Assembly (NCBI RefSeq): GCF_027497995.1
Contig: NZ_JAODBT010000004.1
Location: 286,166-350,165 of the forward strand
DNA from: Stenotrophomonas sp. Iso1
Lineage (GTDB): Bacteria; Pseudomonadota; Gammaproteobacteria; Xanthomonadales; Xanthomonadaceae
Reading direction: 5' to 3'
DNA length: 64,000 nucleotides
Below are positions 35,925 to 44,102 of the stretch, one piece after another. Both the position numbers and the translations under genes were made by a program. How positions within the stretch are numbered: position 1 is the stretch's first letter; the number at the start of each line of letters is the position of its first letter. A model generated the notes under the pieces. That model searched no databases. It saw nothing but the letters and a program-made list of their open reading frames with translations, and had not been told where the DNA came from.

Positions 35925-36959
35925 ATGAAACCGCGCAACGCCCGCCTGCTGCTGTCCCTTGCCCTGTTTGGCCTGCTCACAGCATGTGGTGGCGACAACA
36001 CCAAGCCCACGCCGCCGCAGGCGGTACGTCCGGCCACACCGGTCAAGCCGGTGAAGATCGGCGTGGCGCTGGGTGGTGGGGCGGCGAAGGGCTTTGCGCA
36101 TATCGGCGTGATCAAGATGCTGGAAGCCAACGGCTTCGAGCCTGTGGTGGTGTCCGGTACCAGCGCCGGCAGCGTGGTCGGTGCGCTGTATGCCAGTGGC
36201 ATGAATGCGTTCGACATGCAGCAGAAGGCCGTTGCGCTGGACGAAGCCAGCATCCGCGATCTGCGCCTGTTCTCCGGCGGCCTGATCCAGGGCCAGAAGC
36301 TGCAGGACTACGTCAATGCACAGGTCGGCAACAAGCCGGCCGAGCGGCTGAGCAAGCCGTTTGCCGCGGTCGCCACGCAGTTGGAAACCGGCGACCGTGC
36401 CGTGTTCGTGCGCGGCAATGTCGGCCAGGCGGTGCGTGCTTCCAGTTCGATTCCCGGCGTGTTCGAGCCGGTGAGCATCGGCGGCAAAACCTATGTGGAC
36501 GGCGGCGTGGTCAGCCCGGTGCCGGTGGATGCGGCAAGGCAGCTCGGCGCTGAATTCGTCATCGCCGTGGATATCTCCAGCCGTGCCAGCGGCCAGCGCC
36601 CGAGCGGCCTGCTGGGCGCGGTGAATCAGTCCATCACCATCATGGGCCAGCGTCTGGGCGAGCAGGAACTGGGCCGCGCCGACGTGGTGATTCGCCCGGC
36701 GGTACTGGATATCGGTGCTGCCGATTTCGAACAACGTGGCCGGGCGATTCTTGAAGGCGAGAAGGCCGCGATGGCGGCGATGCCGCAGATCCGTGCCGGC
36801 ATTGCTCGCCTGCAACAGGCGCAAGCCGCAGCCCTCCGCACCGCCGAAGTGCGTACCAGCGCCGCACAGGCCGAAGCCCACCAGCGTTGCCAGGACAGCC
36901 GCAGCCGCATTGAAAAGCTGCGTGGCGTGGTGAAGGATTGCAGCGCACCCGCACGTTGA
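35925..36959 (+). CDS. patatin-like phospholipase, predicted lipoprotein
   Basis: A 344-residue patatin-family lipid hydrolase. A lipoprotein signal with lipobox LLTAC places it at a membrane. The catalytic features are the oxyanion hole GGGAAKGFAHIG (about residues 50-61), the nucleophile GTSAG (about 80-84) and the dyad Asp in VDGGVVSP. A helical, Ala/Gln-rich tail (RLQQAQAAALRTAEVR) follows. It probably cleaves membrane lipids or lipid esters in the envelope. It is similar to RssA/YchK-like proteins, but those lack the lipobox. Confidence 0.9.
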   Translation: MKPRNARLLLSLALFGLLTACGGDNTKPTPPQAVRPATPVKPVKIGVALGGGAAKGFAHIGVIKMLEANGFEPVVVSGTSAGSVVGALYASGMNAFDMQQKAVALDEASIRDLRLFSGGLIQGQKLQDYVNAQVGNKPAERLSKPFAAVATQLETGDRAVFVRGNVGQAVRASSSIPGVFEPVSIGGKTYVDGGVVSPVPVDAARQLGAEFVIAVDISSRASGQRPSGLLGAVNQSITIMGQRLGEQELGRADVVIRPAVLDIGAADFEQRGRAILEGEKAAMAAMPQIRAGIARLQQAQAAALRTAEVRTSAAQAEAHQRCQDSRSRIEKLRGVVKDCSAPAR

Positions 36960-36987
36960 TGCGAGGCGCAACTCCGCTTTGATCCTC

Positions 36988-37009
36988 CCTTTTGGCCACG
37001 GCCAAAAGG
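36988..37009. terminator. bidirectional terminator hairpin
   Basis: CCTTTTGGC and GCCAAAAGG form a 9-bp stem around CACG between the convergent patatin and Lrp genes. It resembles the stem at 9459-9489. Confidence 0.6.
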
Positions 37010-37023
37010 AGAGAGGCAGTGAT

Positions 37024-37509
37024 TTACACCCGCCCCAACTGCGACAGCGGCAGCGCGCGGAACTCCTTCACCGTGCGCAGCACGAAGCTGGAATTGACGT
37101 CGGCCACGCCGGAGGCGTTGAGCAGCTTGTCCAACAGGAAGGCCGAGAAATGGTCCAGGTCGCGCACGTAGACCTGCAGCAGGTAATCCATGTCGCCGGT
37201 GAGCGCGTGGCAGGCCACCACTTCATCCCATAGCTGTACGGCCTGGACGAAATGGTCGATGGCCGCTTGCCCGTGCTTCGACAACTGCACGCGCACGAAG
37301 GCCTGCAGGCCCAGGCCAATCGCACGCGGCTCCAGGCGCGCGCCGTAACCGACAATCACGCCCTCGGCTTCCAGCCGCTGCACCCGCCGCAGGCAGGCGG
37401 AGGGGGACAGATTCACCCGCGCTGCCAGCTCGGCATTGGTGGCGCGGCCGTGCTGCTGGATATCGGCCAGAAGCCGCAGATCCGTGCGATCCAAAGTCAC
37501 TGAGGCCAT
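37024..37509 (-). CDS. Lrp/AsnC-family transcriptional regulator (divergent from phhA)
   Basis: A 161-residue Lrp-type regulator. The start at 37509 has GGAG upstream and begins MASVTLDRTDLRLLADIQ. The helix-turn-helix is NAELAARVNLSPSACLRRVQRLEAEGVI (about 22-49); the RAM effector domain follows with DYLLQVYVRDLDHFSAFL. It is divergent from phhA, so it probably senses an aromatic amino acid and controls phhA. Two matching palindromes lie between the genes. Confidence 0.92.
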   Translation of the reverse strand: MASVTLDRTDLRLLADIQQHGRATNAELAARVNLSPSACLRRVQRLEAEGVIVGYGARLEPRAIGLGLQAFVRVQLSKHGQAAIDHFVQAVQLWDEVVACHALTGDMDYLLQVYVRDLDHFSAFLLDKLLNASGVADVNSSFVLRTVKEFRALPLSQLGRV

Positions 37510-37536
37510 CTTTGTTGCTCCGCAGCATCGAATTGA

Positions 37537-37591
37537 CGCAACAATCTTGCGCCACAAAGGGTTGAGGACGCAATTTCGCAAACCTGTTGCG
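37537..37591. promoter_or_regulatory. paired palindromes CGCAA-N5-TTGCG between lrp-type gene and phhA
   Basis: Two exact copies of CGCAA-N5-TTGCG lie at 37537-37551 (spacer CAATC) and 37577-37591 (spacer ACCTG). Their centres are 40 bp apart, near four DNA turns, and a further half-site CGCAA is at 37569-37573. Lrp-family proteins bind 15-bp palindromes in helical phase, so these are probable operators. Confidence 0.7.
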
Positions 37592-37641
37592 CGGCAAGCT
37601 TCCTACCATGGGTTTACCTATTCCCTCACGGAGCTGCCGCC

Positions 37642-38532
37642 ATGGAAGCCAACCCACGCCGCGTCGAACACCAACAGACCGACAAGGGTTACGTGCCGGT
37701 CTATACCACGGCCGTGGTGGAGCAGCCGTGGGACAACTACAGCGCCGACGACCACGCCACCTGGAGCGCGCTGTACCAGCGCCAGCGCGAGCTGCTGGTG
37801 GGCCGCGCCTGCCAGGAGTTCCTGGATGCGCAGGACGAAATGGGCATGAGCGAACACATGATCCCGCGCTTCGACCAACTCAACGAAGTCCTGGGCGCAG
37901 CCACCGGCTGGACGCTGGTCGGCGTGGAAGGCCTGCTGCCGGAACTGGATTTCTTCGATCACCTGGCCAATCGCCGCTTCCCGGTGACGTGGTGGATCCG
38001 CCGTCCGGACCAGATCGATTACATCGCCGAGCCGGACTTGTTCCACGACCTGTTCGGCCATGTGCCGCTGCTGATGAACCCGGTGTTCGCCGACTACATG
38101 GCCGCCTACGGCCGTGGCGGGGTCAAGGCGCACGCAATCGGCCCGGACGCGCTGCAGAACCTCACCCGCCTGTACTGGTACACAGTGGAGTTCGGCCTGA
38201 TCAACACCGCCGACGGCCTGCGCATCTACGGCGCCGGCATCGTCTCGTCGAAGGGCGAATCGCTGTACTCGCTGGAGTCGGCCGCACCGAACCGGATCGG
38301 GTTTGATCTGGAGCGGATCATGCGCACCCGCTACCGCATCGACACGTTCCAGAAGAGCTATTTCGTCATCGACGGCTTCGACCAGTTGATGGCTGCCACC
38401 GAGCCGGACTTCACCCCGATCTATGCGCAGCTGGCCACGCAGGCGCATTTCCCCGCAGGCGATGTGCAGGACAGCGACACGGTGTTCCAACGCGGCAGCG
38501 GCGAAGGCTGGTCGGGCGAAGGCGACGTTTGA
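37642..38532 (+). CDS. phhA: phenylalanine 4-monooxygenase
   Basis: A 296-residue bacterial phenylalanine hydroxylase. Iron ligands are His135 and His140 in HDLFGHVP, and Glu183 in YTVEFGL. The conserved TGW, WWIRRPDQIDYIAEPD and GAGIVSS(K)GE also occur. It converts phenylalanine to tyrosine using tetrahydropterin and O2, the first step of tyrosine-route catabolism or melanin precursor supply. Regulation by the divergent Lrp-type protein is likely. The pterin recycling gene (phhB) is not here. A rho-independent terminator follows. Confidence 0.95.
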   Translation: MEANPRRVEHQQTDKGYVPVYTTAVVEQPWDNYSADDHATWSALYQRQRELLVGRACQEFLDAQDEMGMSEHMIPRFDQLNEVLGAATGWTLVGVEGLLPELDFFDHLANRRFPVTWWIRRPDQIDYIAEPDLFHDLFGHVPLLMNPVFADYMAAYGRGGVKAHAIGPDALQNLTRLYWYTVEFGLINTADGLRIYGAGIVSSKGESLYSLESAAPNRIGFDLERIMRTRYRIDTFQKSYFVIDGFDQLMAATEPDFTPIYAQLATQAHFPAGDVQDSDTVFQRGSGEGWSGEGDV

Positions 38533-38555
38533 ATCGTTGGATTCCTTGCAAATGG

Positions 38556-38582
38556 AGAAGCCGCCGGAAGGCGGCTTCTTCG
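38556..38582 (+). terminator. rho-independent terminator of phhA
   Basis: GAAGCCGCC (38557-38565) and GGCGGCTTC (38570-38578) with a GGAA loop, followed by TTCGTT. Confidence 0.82.
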
Positions 38583-38669
38583 TTCGTGGCAATCGGCACC
38601 GGGGCTCCACGAACACCGCCAGAAAAGTGATCCGCCGCGCCCACCGGAACGACGGAGCTTGCGCAGTTC

Positions 38670-40262
38670 CTACGCCAACGTGCTGCCTGCCGGTGCTGTT
38701 GTTGTCTGCGCCCAGATGCTGTCGCTATGGCCCTGCTGCATTCGCCGCTGCGTGCGATGCGCGATGTACAGCATCACCGGCACCGACAGCAGTGCGGTGA
38801 CATCCACCGGCCAGCTGCCTGCATGGCTCCACGCACCACCAATGCCCCAGACACCGGCCAGACTCGATAGCGGTATCGCCAGCGTGAATACCGCGCTGGC
38901 CCACAGCAATTCCACCGCACCGCGCGAAGCACCACGCAAAAATGCCCACGCAATCGCCACCACGAATACCGCGTAGTAGATACCGGTGTGCCACGCTTTC
39001 AAATCATCGACCAACGCGGGCAACCACTTGGTTGCAGCGAGGCTGGCAGAAATGCCGGCCACGCAACCCAGCGACACACCCACCGTCAGGCAACCCAATA
39101 CCCAGCCCGATAGTTTCTGTGCGGGCGTCTCCGGTCCCTTGCGTTTGCGTCGTCGCGATTCCACCCACAGCAGATTGCCGGTGTAGAACAACGCCGCGCC
39201 GGCCAAGCCCATCAACAGGTACAACCAGCGCACCGGGTTACCGCCAAAGCTGCCGAAGTGCAGCATGAAAAATGCATTGACCGATTCATTCCAACCGTCC
39301 ATGTGGCCGGGCAGATCATGCGGATCCACCTGCCCGCTGTAGGGGTCCAGATGGGTGCTGGCGTACAGCCGCGCGCGCGTGCCGTGCCGGACGTCCAGGC
39401 CAGTCACCGTTGCTTCGACATGACCGTCCTTGCGCTGGAAGCCGAAGCTCTGCACTTCAAACCCAGGCAGTTGCACCGCTACCCGACGCAGCAACTCGGC
39501 CGCCGGCAACAGCTTGGCGCCAACGGGCGGATCTTCGTGCGGCTCCTCGCTCCATTCGATGCCCGTGGGATACACCGCCGCGTCCTGCGCGTCATAGAAC
39601 TGATCATGGAAAGCGAACACCACACTGGTCAGCGCGATCACCAGATGGAACGGCAGGCTGAACAAGCCCAGCGCGTTGTGTGCGTCCAACCACATGCGCT
39701 TGATGTTTTTGCCGACGCGCAGCGCGAACATGTCCTTGGTCAGCGTTGGCAGCAACACGATCAAGCCGGATATCAGCGCCACGGCATAGGCCAGCGCTAC
39801 CACGCCCATGATCGGCCGTGAGATCGCATCGGCAAACGGAAGGCCGACCAGCTGGTGCAATGTGTCCACCAGCTGCGCTACCGGTGCCTTGCGCGTCTGC
39901 TCCACCTGCAGGCTGCCGTCGGCGCCGAAGCTTGCGGCGAACTCCTTGAACTGACGCCGCCCTCCCGTGCGCTCTTGCCAGTACACGCGCGCCGTCTGAT
40001 CAGCACCGGGCTTCACCGAGATGAAGTAGCGCGATGCCGCCTTTGGATGCTCAGCCAACACGGCTTCGACCAGCGCATCGGCCTGCTGCAGCGACGGTGC
40101 GGCGGCCAAGGCCGATGGCGGCGCCGCCCAGCGTTCCAGCGGTTTCTCGAACATGGTGATCGAGCCCGCGTAGAAGGCGATGAACAGCATCAGCCCACTG
40201 ACGATGCCAATCCAGATGTGGACGTCCTTGTAGACCTTGATGATGTCGCTGCGGATTTTCAT
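38670..40262 (-). CDS. PepSY-associated transmembrane protein (iron-uptake linked)
   Basis: A 530-residue inner-membrane protein. The N-terminus YKDVHIWIGIVSGLMLFIAFYAGSITMFE is the PepSY-associated helix motif. Further helices are near residues 150-175, 203-223, 345-365 and four more in the C-terminal third (about 390-510). Conserved His in DVHIW, DAHNALG and LHFGSFGG could bind haem or metal. Such proteins cluster with siderophore receptors and are proposed to reduce or release iron. It is the last gene of the cassette begun by the receptor at 43185. Confidence 0.85.
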   Translation of the reverse strand: MKIRSDIIKVYKDVHIWIGIVSGLMLFIAFYAGSITMFEKPLERWAAPPSALAAAPSLQQADALVEAVLAEHPKAASRYFISVKPGADQTARVYWQERTGGRRQFKEFAASFGADGSLQVEQTRKAPVAQLVDTLHQLVGLPFADAISRPIMGVVALAYAVALISGLIVLLPTLTKDMFALRVGKNIKRMWLDAHNALGLFSLPFHLVIALTSVVFAFHDQFYDAQDAAVYPTGIEWSEEPHEDPPVGAKLLPAAELLRRVAVQLPGFEVQSFGFQRKDGHVEATVTGLDVRHGTRARLYASTHLDPYSGQVDPHDLPGHMDGWNESVNAFFMLHFGSFGGNPVRWLYLLMGLAGAALFYTGNLLWVESRRRKRKGPETPAQKLSGWVLGCLTVGVSLGCVAGISASLAATKWLPALVDDLKAWHTGIYYAVFVVAIAWAFLRGASRGAVELLWASAVFTLAIPLSSLAGVWGIGGAWSHAGSWPVDVTALLSVPVMLYIAHRTQRRMQQGHSDSIWAQTTTAPAGSTLA

Positions 40263-40272
40263 GCCGGTGCCC

Positions 40273-40575
40273 TCACGCCATCACCCAACGCGTCAGCCAC
40301 AGCAGGCCGAATGCCAACACGTTGGCCGCGCCCAGCCACAACCACGCACGCAGGCTGTTGCGGAACAGGTAGACGAAGGACAGCACCGTCGCCCAGATCG
40401 GCGCCATCAACCACATGTTGAACTGGTTCTTGCCGCTGCCCGCATGGATGCCATCCGGGCCCAGCCACGCGAACAGGCCCGACAATGCCAGCGCCAGGCC
40501 GAAACCCAATACCGTGCCCGCGCAGGTCTTGCCAAACCAATGGCTGCTCTGCAGCCGCACGCACGTCTGGCTCAT
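40273..40575 (-). CDS. DUF3649-like small membrane protein
   Basis: A 100-residue protein with three hydrophobic helices (about residues 18-42, 51-70 and 77-97). I recall DUF3649 proteins between PepSY and DUF3325 genes in iron-uptake operons, and this matches in size and order. The ATG at 40575 overlaps the stop of the preceding gene (ATGA). Role in iron uptake is inferred. Confidence 0.68.
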   Translation of the reverse strand: MSQTCVRLQSSHWFGKTCAGTVLGFGLALALSGLFAWLGPDGIHAGSGKNQFNMWLMAPIWATVLSFVYLFRNSLRAWLWLGAANVLAFGLLWLTRWVMA

Positions 40576-40859
40576 GCTGCGCTCCGTGCGCGCACTCGGG
40601 CACGCCAGGCACCCAGGAACGGCAACACCGACCCCACCAGCATCAACAGCACCAGCCACGCCGTGATTGCCTCAAGCGGCGCCAGCAGCGGCCACATCAG
40701 CAGCAACGCGACCAGTGAAAGCAGCGTGCCCGGCCACCATGCATGGCGCGTCGGCCACCGCCCGGCCGCGCGTAATTGCTGCTGTGGTGACGCGATGTAC
40801 AACAGCAATGCCGCGACGATGCACGCGCTGGTGGCAACGAGGGACAGCAGCAGGTTCAT
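40572..40859 (-). CDS. DUF3325-like small membrane protein
   Basis: A 95-residue protein with helices near residues 2-22, 43-62 and 64-84, ending in an Arg-rich tail. Order and size fit DUF3325, the usual partner of DUF3649. It lies 100 bp after the receptor stop and couples into the next gene by overlap. No enzymatic motif is visible. Confidence 0.68.
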   Translation of the reverse strand: MNLLLSLVATSACIVAALLLYIASPQQQLRAAGRWPTRHAWWPGTLLSLVALLLMWPLLAPLEAITAWLVLLMLVGSVLPFLGAWRARVRARSAA

Positions 40860-40927
40860 GGCGTGGCGCCACTGGCTGGAAGGCGGGTTTTCATTCGATC
40901 GGGCTCAGAGGTTGGCGATGAAGAACA

Positions 40928-40949
40928 CCCGCCGGGTTTCCCCGGCGGG
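40928..40949 (-). terminator. attenuating hairpin between siderophore receptor and the small genes
   Basis: CCCGCCGGG / CCCGGCGGG with a 4-nt loop, 11 bp after the receptor stop. It may partly terminate transcription so that the receptor is made in excess over the inner-membrane genes. Confidence 0.55.
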
Positions 40950-40959
40950 CGCGATGGCA

Positions 40960-43185
40960 TTACCAACTGAAGCGCGCGGTGGCAGTCACGGTGCGGCCGG
41001 TGCCGTAGTAGCACGAGGACACACCGCCGCAGGTGGAAACAAAACGCTTGTCAGCGAGGTTGCTGACGTTGAGTGCGAACTGCGTGCCCACAGCGCCATG
41101 CTGGCCCACGTCGTAGCGGATGGCCGCGTCCCACAGCGTGTATGACGGAATCAGATAGAGATTGGCGCTGTCGCCGTAACTCTCACCGTTGTAACGCACG
41201 CCCGCAGCCAGGCTCAGGCCTTCCAGCCCCCCCACCTGGAAGGTGTAGTCGGCCCAAAGTGCAGCGGTCCAGTCCGGCACCATCGCCAACTGCTTGCCGG
41301 TGTAGCCGTTGTTGCTGCGGGTGACTTCCGAATCCATCCAGCTGGCGGCGCCGATCACGCTGAAGCCTTCCAGCGGGGTGATACGGCCTTCCAGTTCGAC
41401 GCCGCGCACACGGCCTTCACCGTCCTGCACCTGGCACTGGCTGGCGCCATTGGCACCGCAGGTGTTGTGCGTGGTGTCCGGATCATTGGTGAGGATGTTC
41501 TGCTGGCGCAGGTCGTAACCGGACAACGTCAGCAGGCCATCGAATGAAGCCGGCTGGTACTTGATGCCGCCTTCCCACTGCTTGCCGGTCACCGGGTCGA
41601 ACGGCGACAGCGTGTGGCTCATGTTGGTGTTGGTGCCCGACGGCTGGAACGACTCCGCATAGCTGATATACGGCGTCAGGCCGTTGTCGGCCACGAACAG
41701 CAGGCCGACATTGCCGGTGAAGGCATCGTCCTTGATCCGGGTCGGCACGACCGCGCCGTAGCGGCCCGTGGCCACGGTATAGCTGCGCGTCCAGGTGTCG
41801 TCCTTGGTCCAGTCGTAACGGCCACCGAAGGTCAACCGCCACTTGTCCAGCGCGATCTGGTCCTGCAGGTACACACCGGTCTGGCGATTGATTCCGCCGG
41901 AGTAGCTGATGCTGGTCGTCACCGGCACGTAGTTCGTATAGACCGGATTGAAGATGTCGATGTCGGCCGGGTTGAGCATCGCGCCACGCGCGCCGGTCCA
42001 ATCAGCCTTCTGCCAATCCACACCCAGCAGCAAGGTGTGCTCAGCCGCACCGGTGCTGAATTTGCCGGTGATGCGCGTGTCCACCGTGTCGCCCTTGGAA
42101 TCGCCTTCACCCCAGGTACCGCGGCGCTTCTGCGTGCGGCCATCGGCATTGAGGCCGCCGTTGGTGACGACGGTGCGGAACAGCGACTGGACATCGGTAT
42201 GCCGCGCGCTCTGGCTCAGCGTCCAGTTGCCGTTGAAGCTGTGCTCGAACAGGTAACCGGCGGTCCAGATAGTGCGGTCGTAGGTATTCCAACCCGGCTC
42301 GCCGATGAAAGTGGTGTTCTTCATGCGACCAAAGGGCGTGGCCACCAGCGTGCCGTCCATCGGCAGGAACTGATAGGTCGAGCCGCCATCGTCCTTCTGG
42401 TACAGGCCGAGCAGAGTCAGACGCGTGCGTTCGGCAATCTGGAAGGTGTAACTCGGCGCCAGAAACCAATGCTGCTGCTCGGTGTGATCAATCTGGGTGT
42501 CACCGTCGCGGTACAGCCCGACCAAGCGCAGCAGGTGGCGGTTGTCGTCGGTGCCGGTGCCGACATCGAACGCAGTGTTGTACTGGCCGTTGCCGTCGAT
42601 GCCCAGACGCAGCACCTGCTGCTGGTCCGGTGTCGGCGTCTTGCTGACCTGGTTGACCATGCCCCCCGGAGCCACCTGCCCGTACATCACCGCCGACGGG
42701 CCCTTGAGCACTTCCACCCGGTCCAGGTTCCAGCTGTCGACCATGGTGCGGTTCCACTGGCTGCCCTGCGGTGCGCGCATGCCATCAACGGTGACGTTGT
42801 TGGACCAGCTGCCGGCATTGAAGCCACGGATGCGGAAGTCATCCACGCGGTTGTCGATGCCGCTGCTTTCCAGGGTGACGCCGGCGACGTAGCGCATGGC
42901 CTCGTTGAGGTTCTGCACGCCACGGGCGTCCAGCTCCTCACGCGCGATCACCGACACCGACTGCGCGGTCTCAGCGATGGCGGTATCGGTTTTGGTCGCG
43001 CTGGAGGCATGTGCCGTGGTGCGGTAGGCATTGACGTGCACCGCATCGAGCGTGCGCGCCGGATCGGCGGGTGCCTCGCCCACGTCGGGTGCGGCAGCGG
43101 ACACGGCGAGGGGGAACAAGGCCACGGCAACCGCCATGGACAACAGCGCCGGCCGGACGGCGGCAGAGCAACGGGGGAAGGACAC
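40960..43185 (-). CDS. TonB-dependent siderophore receptor
   Basis: A 741-residue receptor of the siderophore class. A signal peptide ends about residue 30 (AVSAAAP). The plug has ETAQSVSVIAREELDARGVQNLNEAMRYVAGV, DDFRIRGFNAG and VEVLKGPSAVMYGQVAPGGMVNQVSK, typical of hydroxamate/ferrichrome-type receptors. The barrel ends with ARFSW. Cys pairs (CGANGASQC and CGGVSSC) lie in loops. It transports ferric siderophores across the outer membrane. A Fur-box-like site lies about 70 bp upstream. Confidence 0.93.
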   Translation of the reverse strand: MSFPRCSAAVRPALLSMAVAVALFPLAVSAAAPDVGEAPADPARTLDAVHVNAYRTTAHASSATKTDTAIAETAQSVSVIAREELDARGVQNLNEAMRYVAGVTLESSGIDNRVDDFRIRGFNAGSWSNNVTVDGMRAPQGSQWNRTMVDSWNLDRVEVLKGPSAVMYGQVAPGGMVNQVSKTPTPDQQQVLRLGIDGNGQYNTAFDVGTGTDDNRHLLRLVGLYRDGDTQIDHTEQQHWFLAPSYTFQIAERTRLTLLGLYQKDDGGSTYQFLPMDGTLVATPFGRMKNTTFIGEPGWNTYDRTIWTAGYLFEHSFNGNWTLSQSARHTDVQSLFRTVVTNGGLNADGRTQKRRGTWGEGDSKGDTVDTRITGKFSTGAAEHTLLLGVDWQKADWTGARGAMLNPADIDIFNPVYTNYVPVTTSISYSGGINRQTGVYLQDQIALDKWRLTFGGRYDWTKDDTWTRSYTVATGRYGAVVPTRIKDDAFTGNVGLLFVADNGLTPYISYAESFQPSGTNTNMSHTLSPFDPVTGKQWEGGIKYQPASFDGLLTLSGYDLRQQNILTNDPDTTHNTCGANGASQCQVQDGEGRVRGVELEGRITPLEGFSVIGAASWMDSEVTRSNNGYTGKQLAMVPDWTAALWADYTFQVGGLEGLSLAAGVRYNGESYGDSANLYLIPSYTLWDAAIRYDVGQHGAVGTQFALNVSNLADKRFVSTCGGVSSCYYGTGRTVTATARFSW

Positions 43186-43256
43186 GGAGTCAACCTACTG
43201 ATAAGAGCGAGTATTGGCTGACTGCGCGGGGCAGCGGCTGATGGGCCGCATTGTAC

Positions 43257-43275
43257 GAATAATAACCATTCTCAA
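43257..43275 (-). promoter_or_regulatory. Fur-box-like operator upstream of the siderophore receptor
   Basis: Reading on the minus strand, GAGAATGGTTATTATTC (43257-43273) closely resembles Fur sites found before siderophore receptors. It is the most AT-rich stretch nearby and lies 72 bp before the receptor start, so iron repression by Fur is likely. Confidence 0.72.
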
Positions 43276-43375
43276 CAATGACCTATATCAAGCCGCCCCT
43301 TCCCTCTGCCTGAATGCCGCCGCCGGGGCGAAGCTTCCACCGCCATGTAAAATGCTGATTTTTTAGTCAGGACAC

Positions 43376-44092
43376 ATGGCGAAAGCTATCCAACGGGCGC
43401 CCGTTCTGGGCCCGGCGTTCATTCGCCTGCTGGCCCGTTTCAAGGACGATGCCGTCTCGCGCGCAGCGCCGGACGTGCCCGAGCGGCTGGCGCAATGGTT
43501 CGACTGGAACCGCGCCATCACCTTGTCGCGGGCGCTGGACAACCGCGCGCCCTCGCCGCCGGAAGGCCCCGCCTTTGACGAAGCACAGGACGCCGAGTGC
43601 GCCCGTATCCGCGCTATGTTGACCGATGCCATCCACGCCGACATCGACATGACCCCGCCACGCAACGCGCCGGCGGCTGAAACCACCGCGCAGGCCGCGT
43701 TCGCGCCGTACCGCCAGCATTGCCTCAAGCAGCAGCGTTCCATGCAGATCGCCACCGGCAAGCTGCGCGGCCGCCTACGCGACATGTTGGCGCGGCAGTC
43801 CGAGGCCAAGGCGCAACTGGCCGAAGTGGACGCGGTGATGGAAGCCACGCTCAGCCCGCGCGAGCACACCCTGCTGGGCAACGTCCCTGCCCTGCTCGGC
43901 CTGTATTTCGAGCGCCTGCACGACAGCAACACCGCAATCCCTGCCGATGCACCTGCATCGGACACCCTCACGACCTCCACCGGCCCTTGGCTGGCCAACT
44001 TCCGTCAGGACCTGCGCATCGCGCTGCTGGCCGAGCTGGATGTCCGTTTCCACCCCATCGAAGGTCTGCTCGCAGCCCTGCGTACCCGGTAA
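43376..44092 (+). CDS. DUF3348 family protein
   Basis: A 238-residue predicted cytoplasmic protein, starting MAKAIQRAPVLGPAFIRLLARF, consistent with DUF3348. Helices dominate; RPxAPEHTLLGN-like stretch EATLSPREHTLLGNVPALLGLYFERLH follows a coiled segment at about 115-160. There is no signal peptide or membrane helix. It leads a four-gene set (gap to the next gene 10 bp) whose other members form a MotA/MotB-like pair, so it may be a cytoplasmic accessory of that machine. Confidence 0.75.
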   Translation: MAKAIQRAPVLGPAFIRLLARFKDDAVSRAAPDVPERLAQWFDWNRAITLSRALDNRAPSPPEGPAFDEAQDAECARIRAMLTDAIHADIDMTPPRNAPAAETTAQAAFAPYRQHCLKQQRSMQIATGKLRGRLRDMLARQSEAKAQLAEVDAVMEATLSPREHTLLGNVPALLGLYFERLHDSNTAIPADAPASDTLTTSTGPWLANFRQDLRIALLAELDVRFHPIEGLLAALRTR

Positions 44093-44102
44093 CCCAACGC
44101 CC

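Noticed and set aside
41614..43221. A 535-residue open frame on the plus strand
   Set aside because: Antisense to the siderophore receptor and runs through its Fur-like promoter; no recognisable domain.
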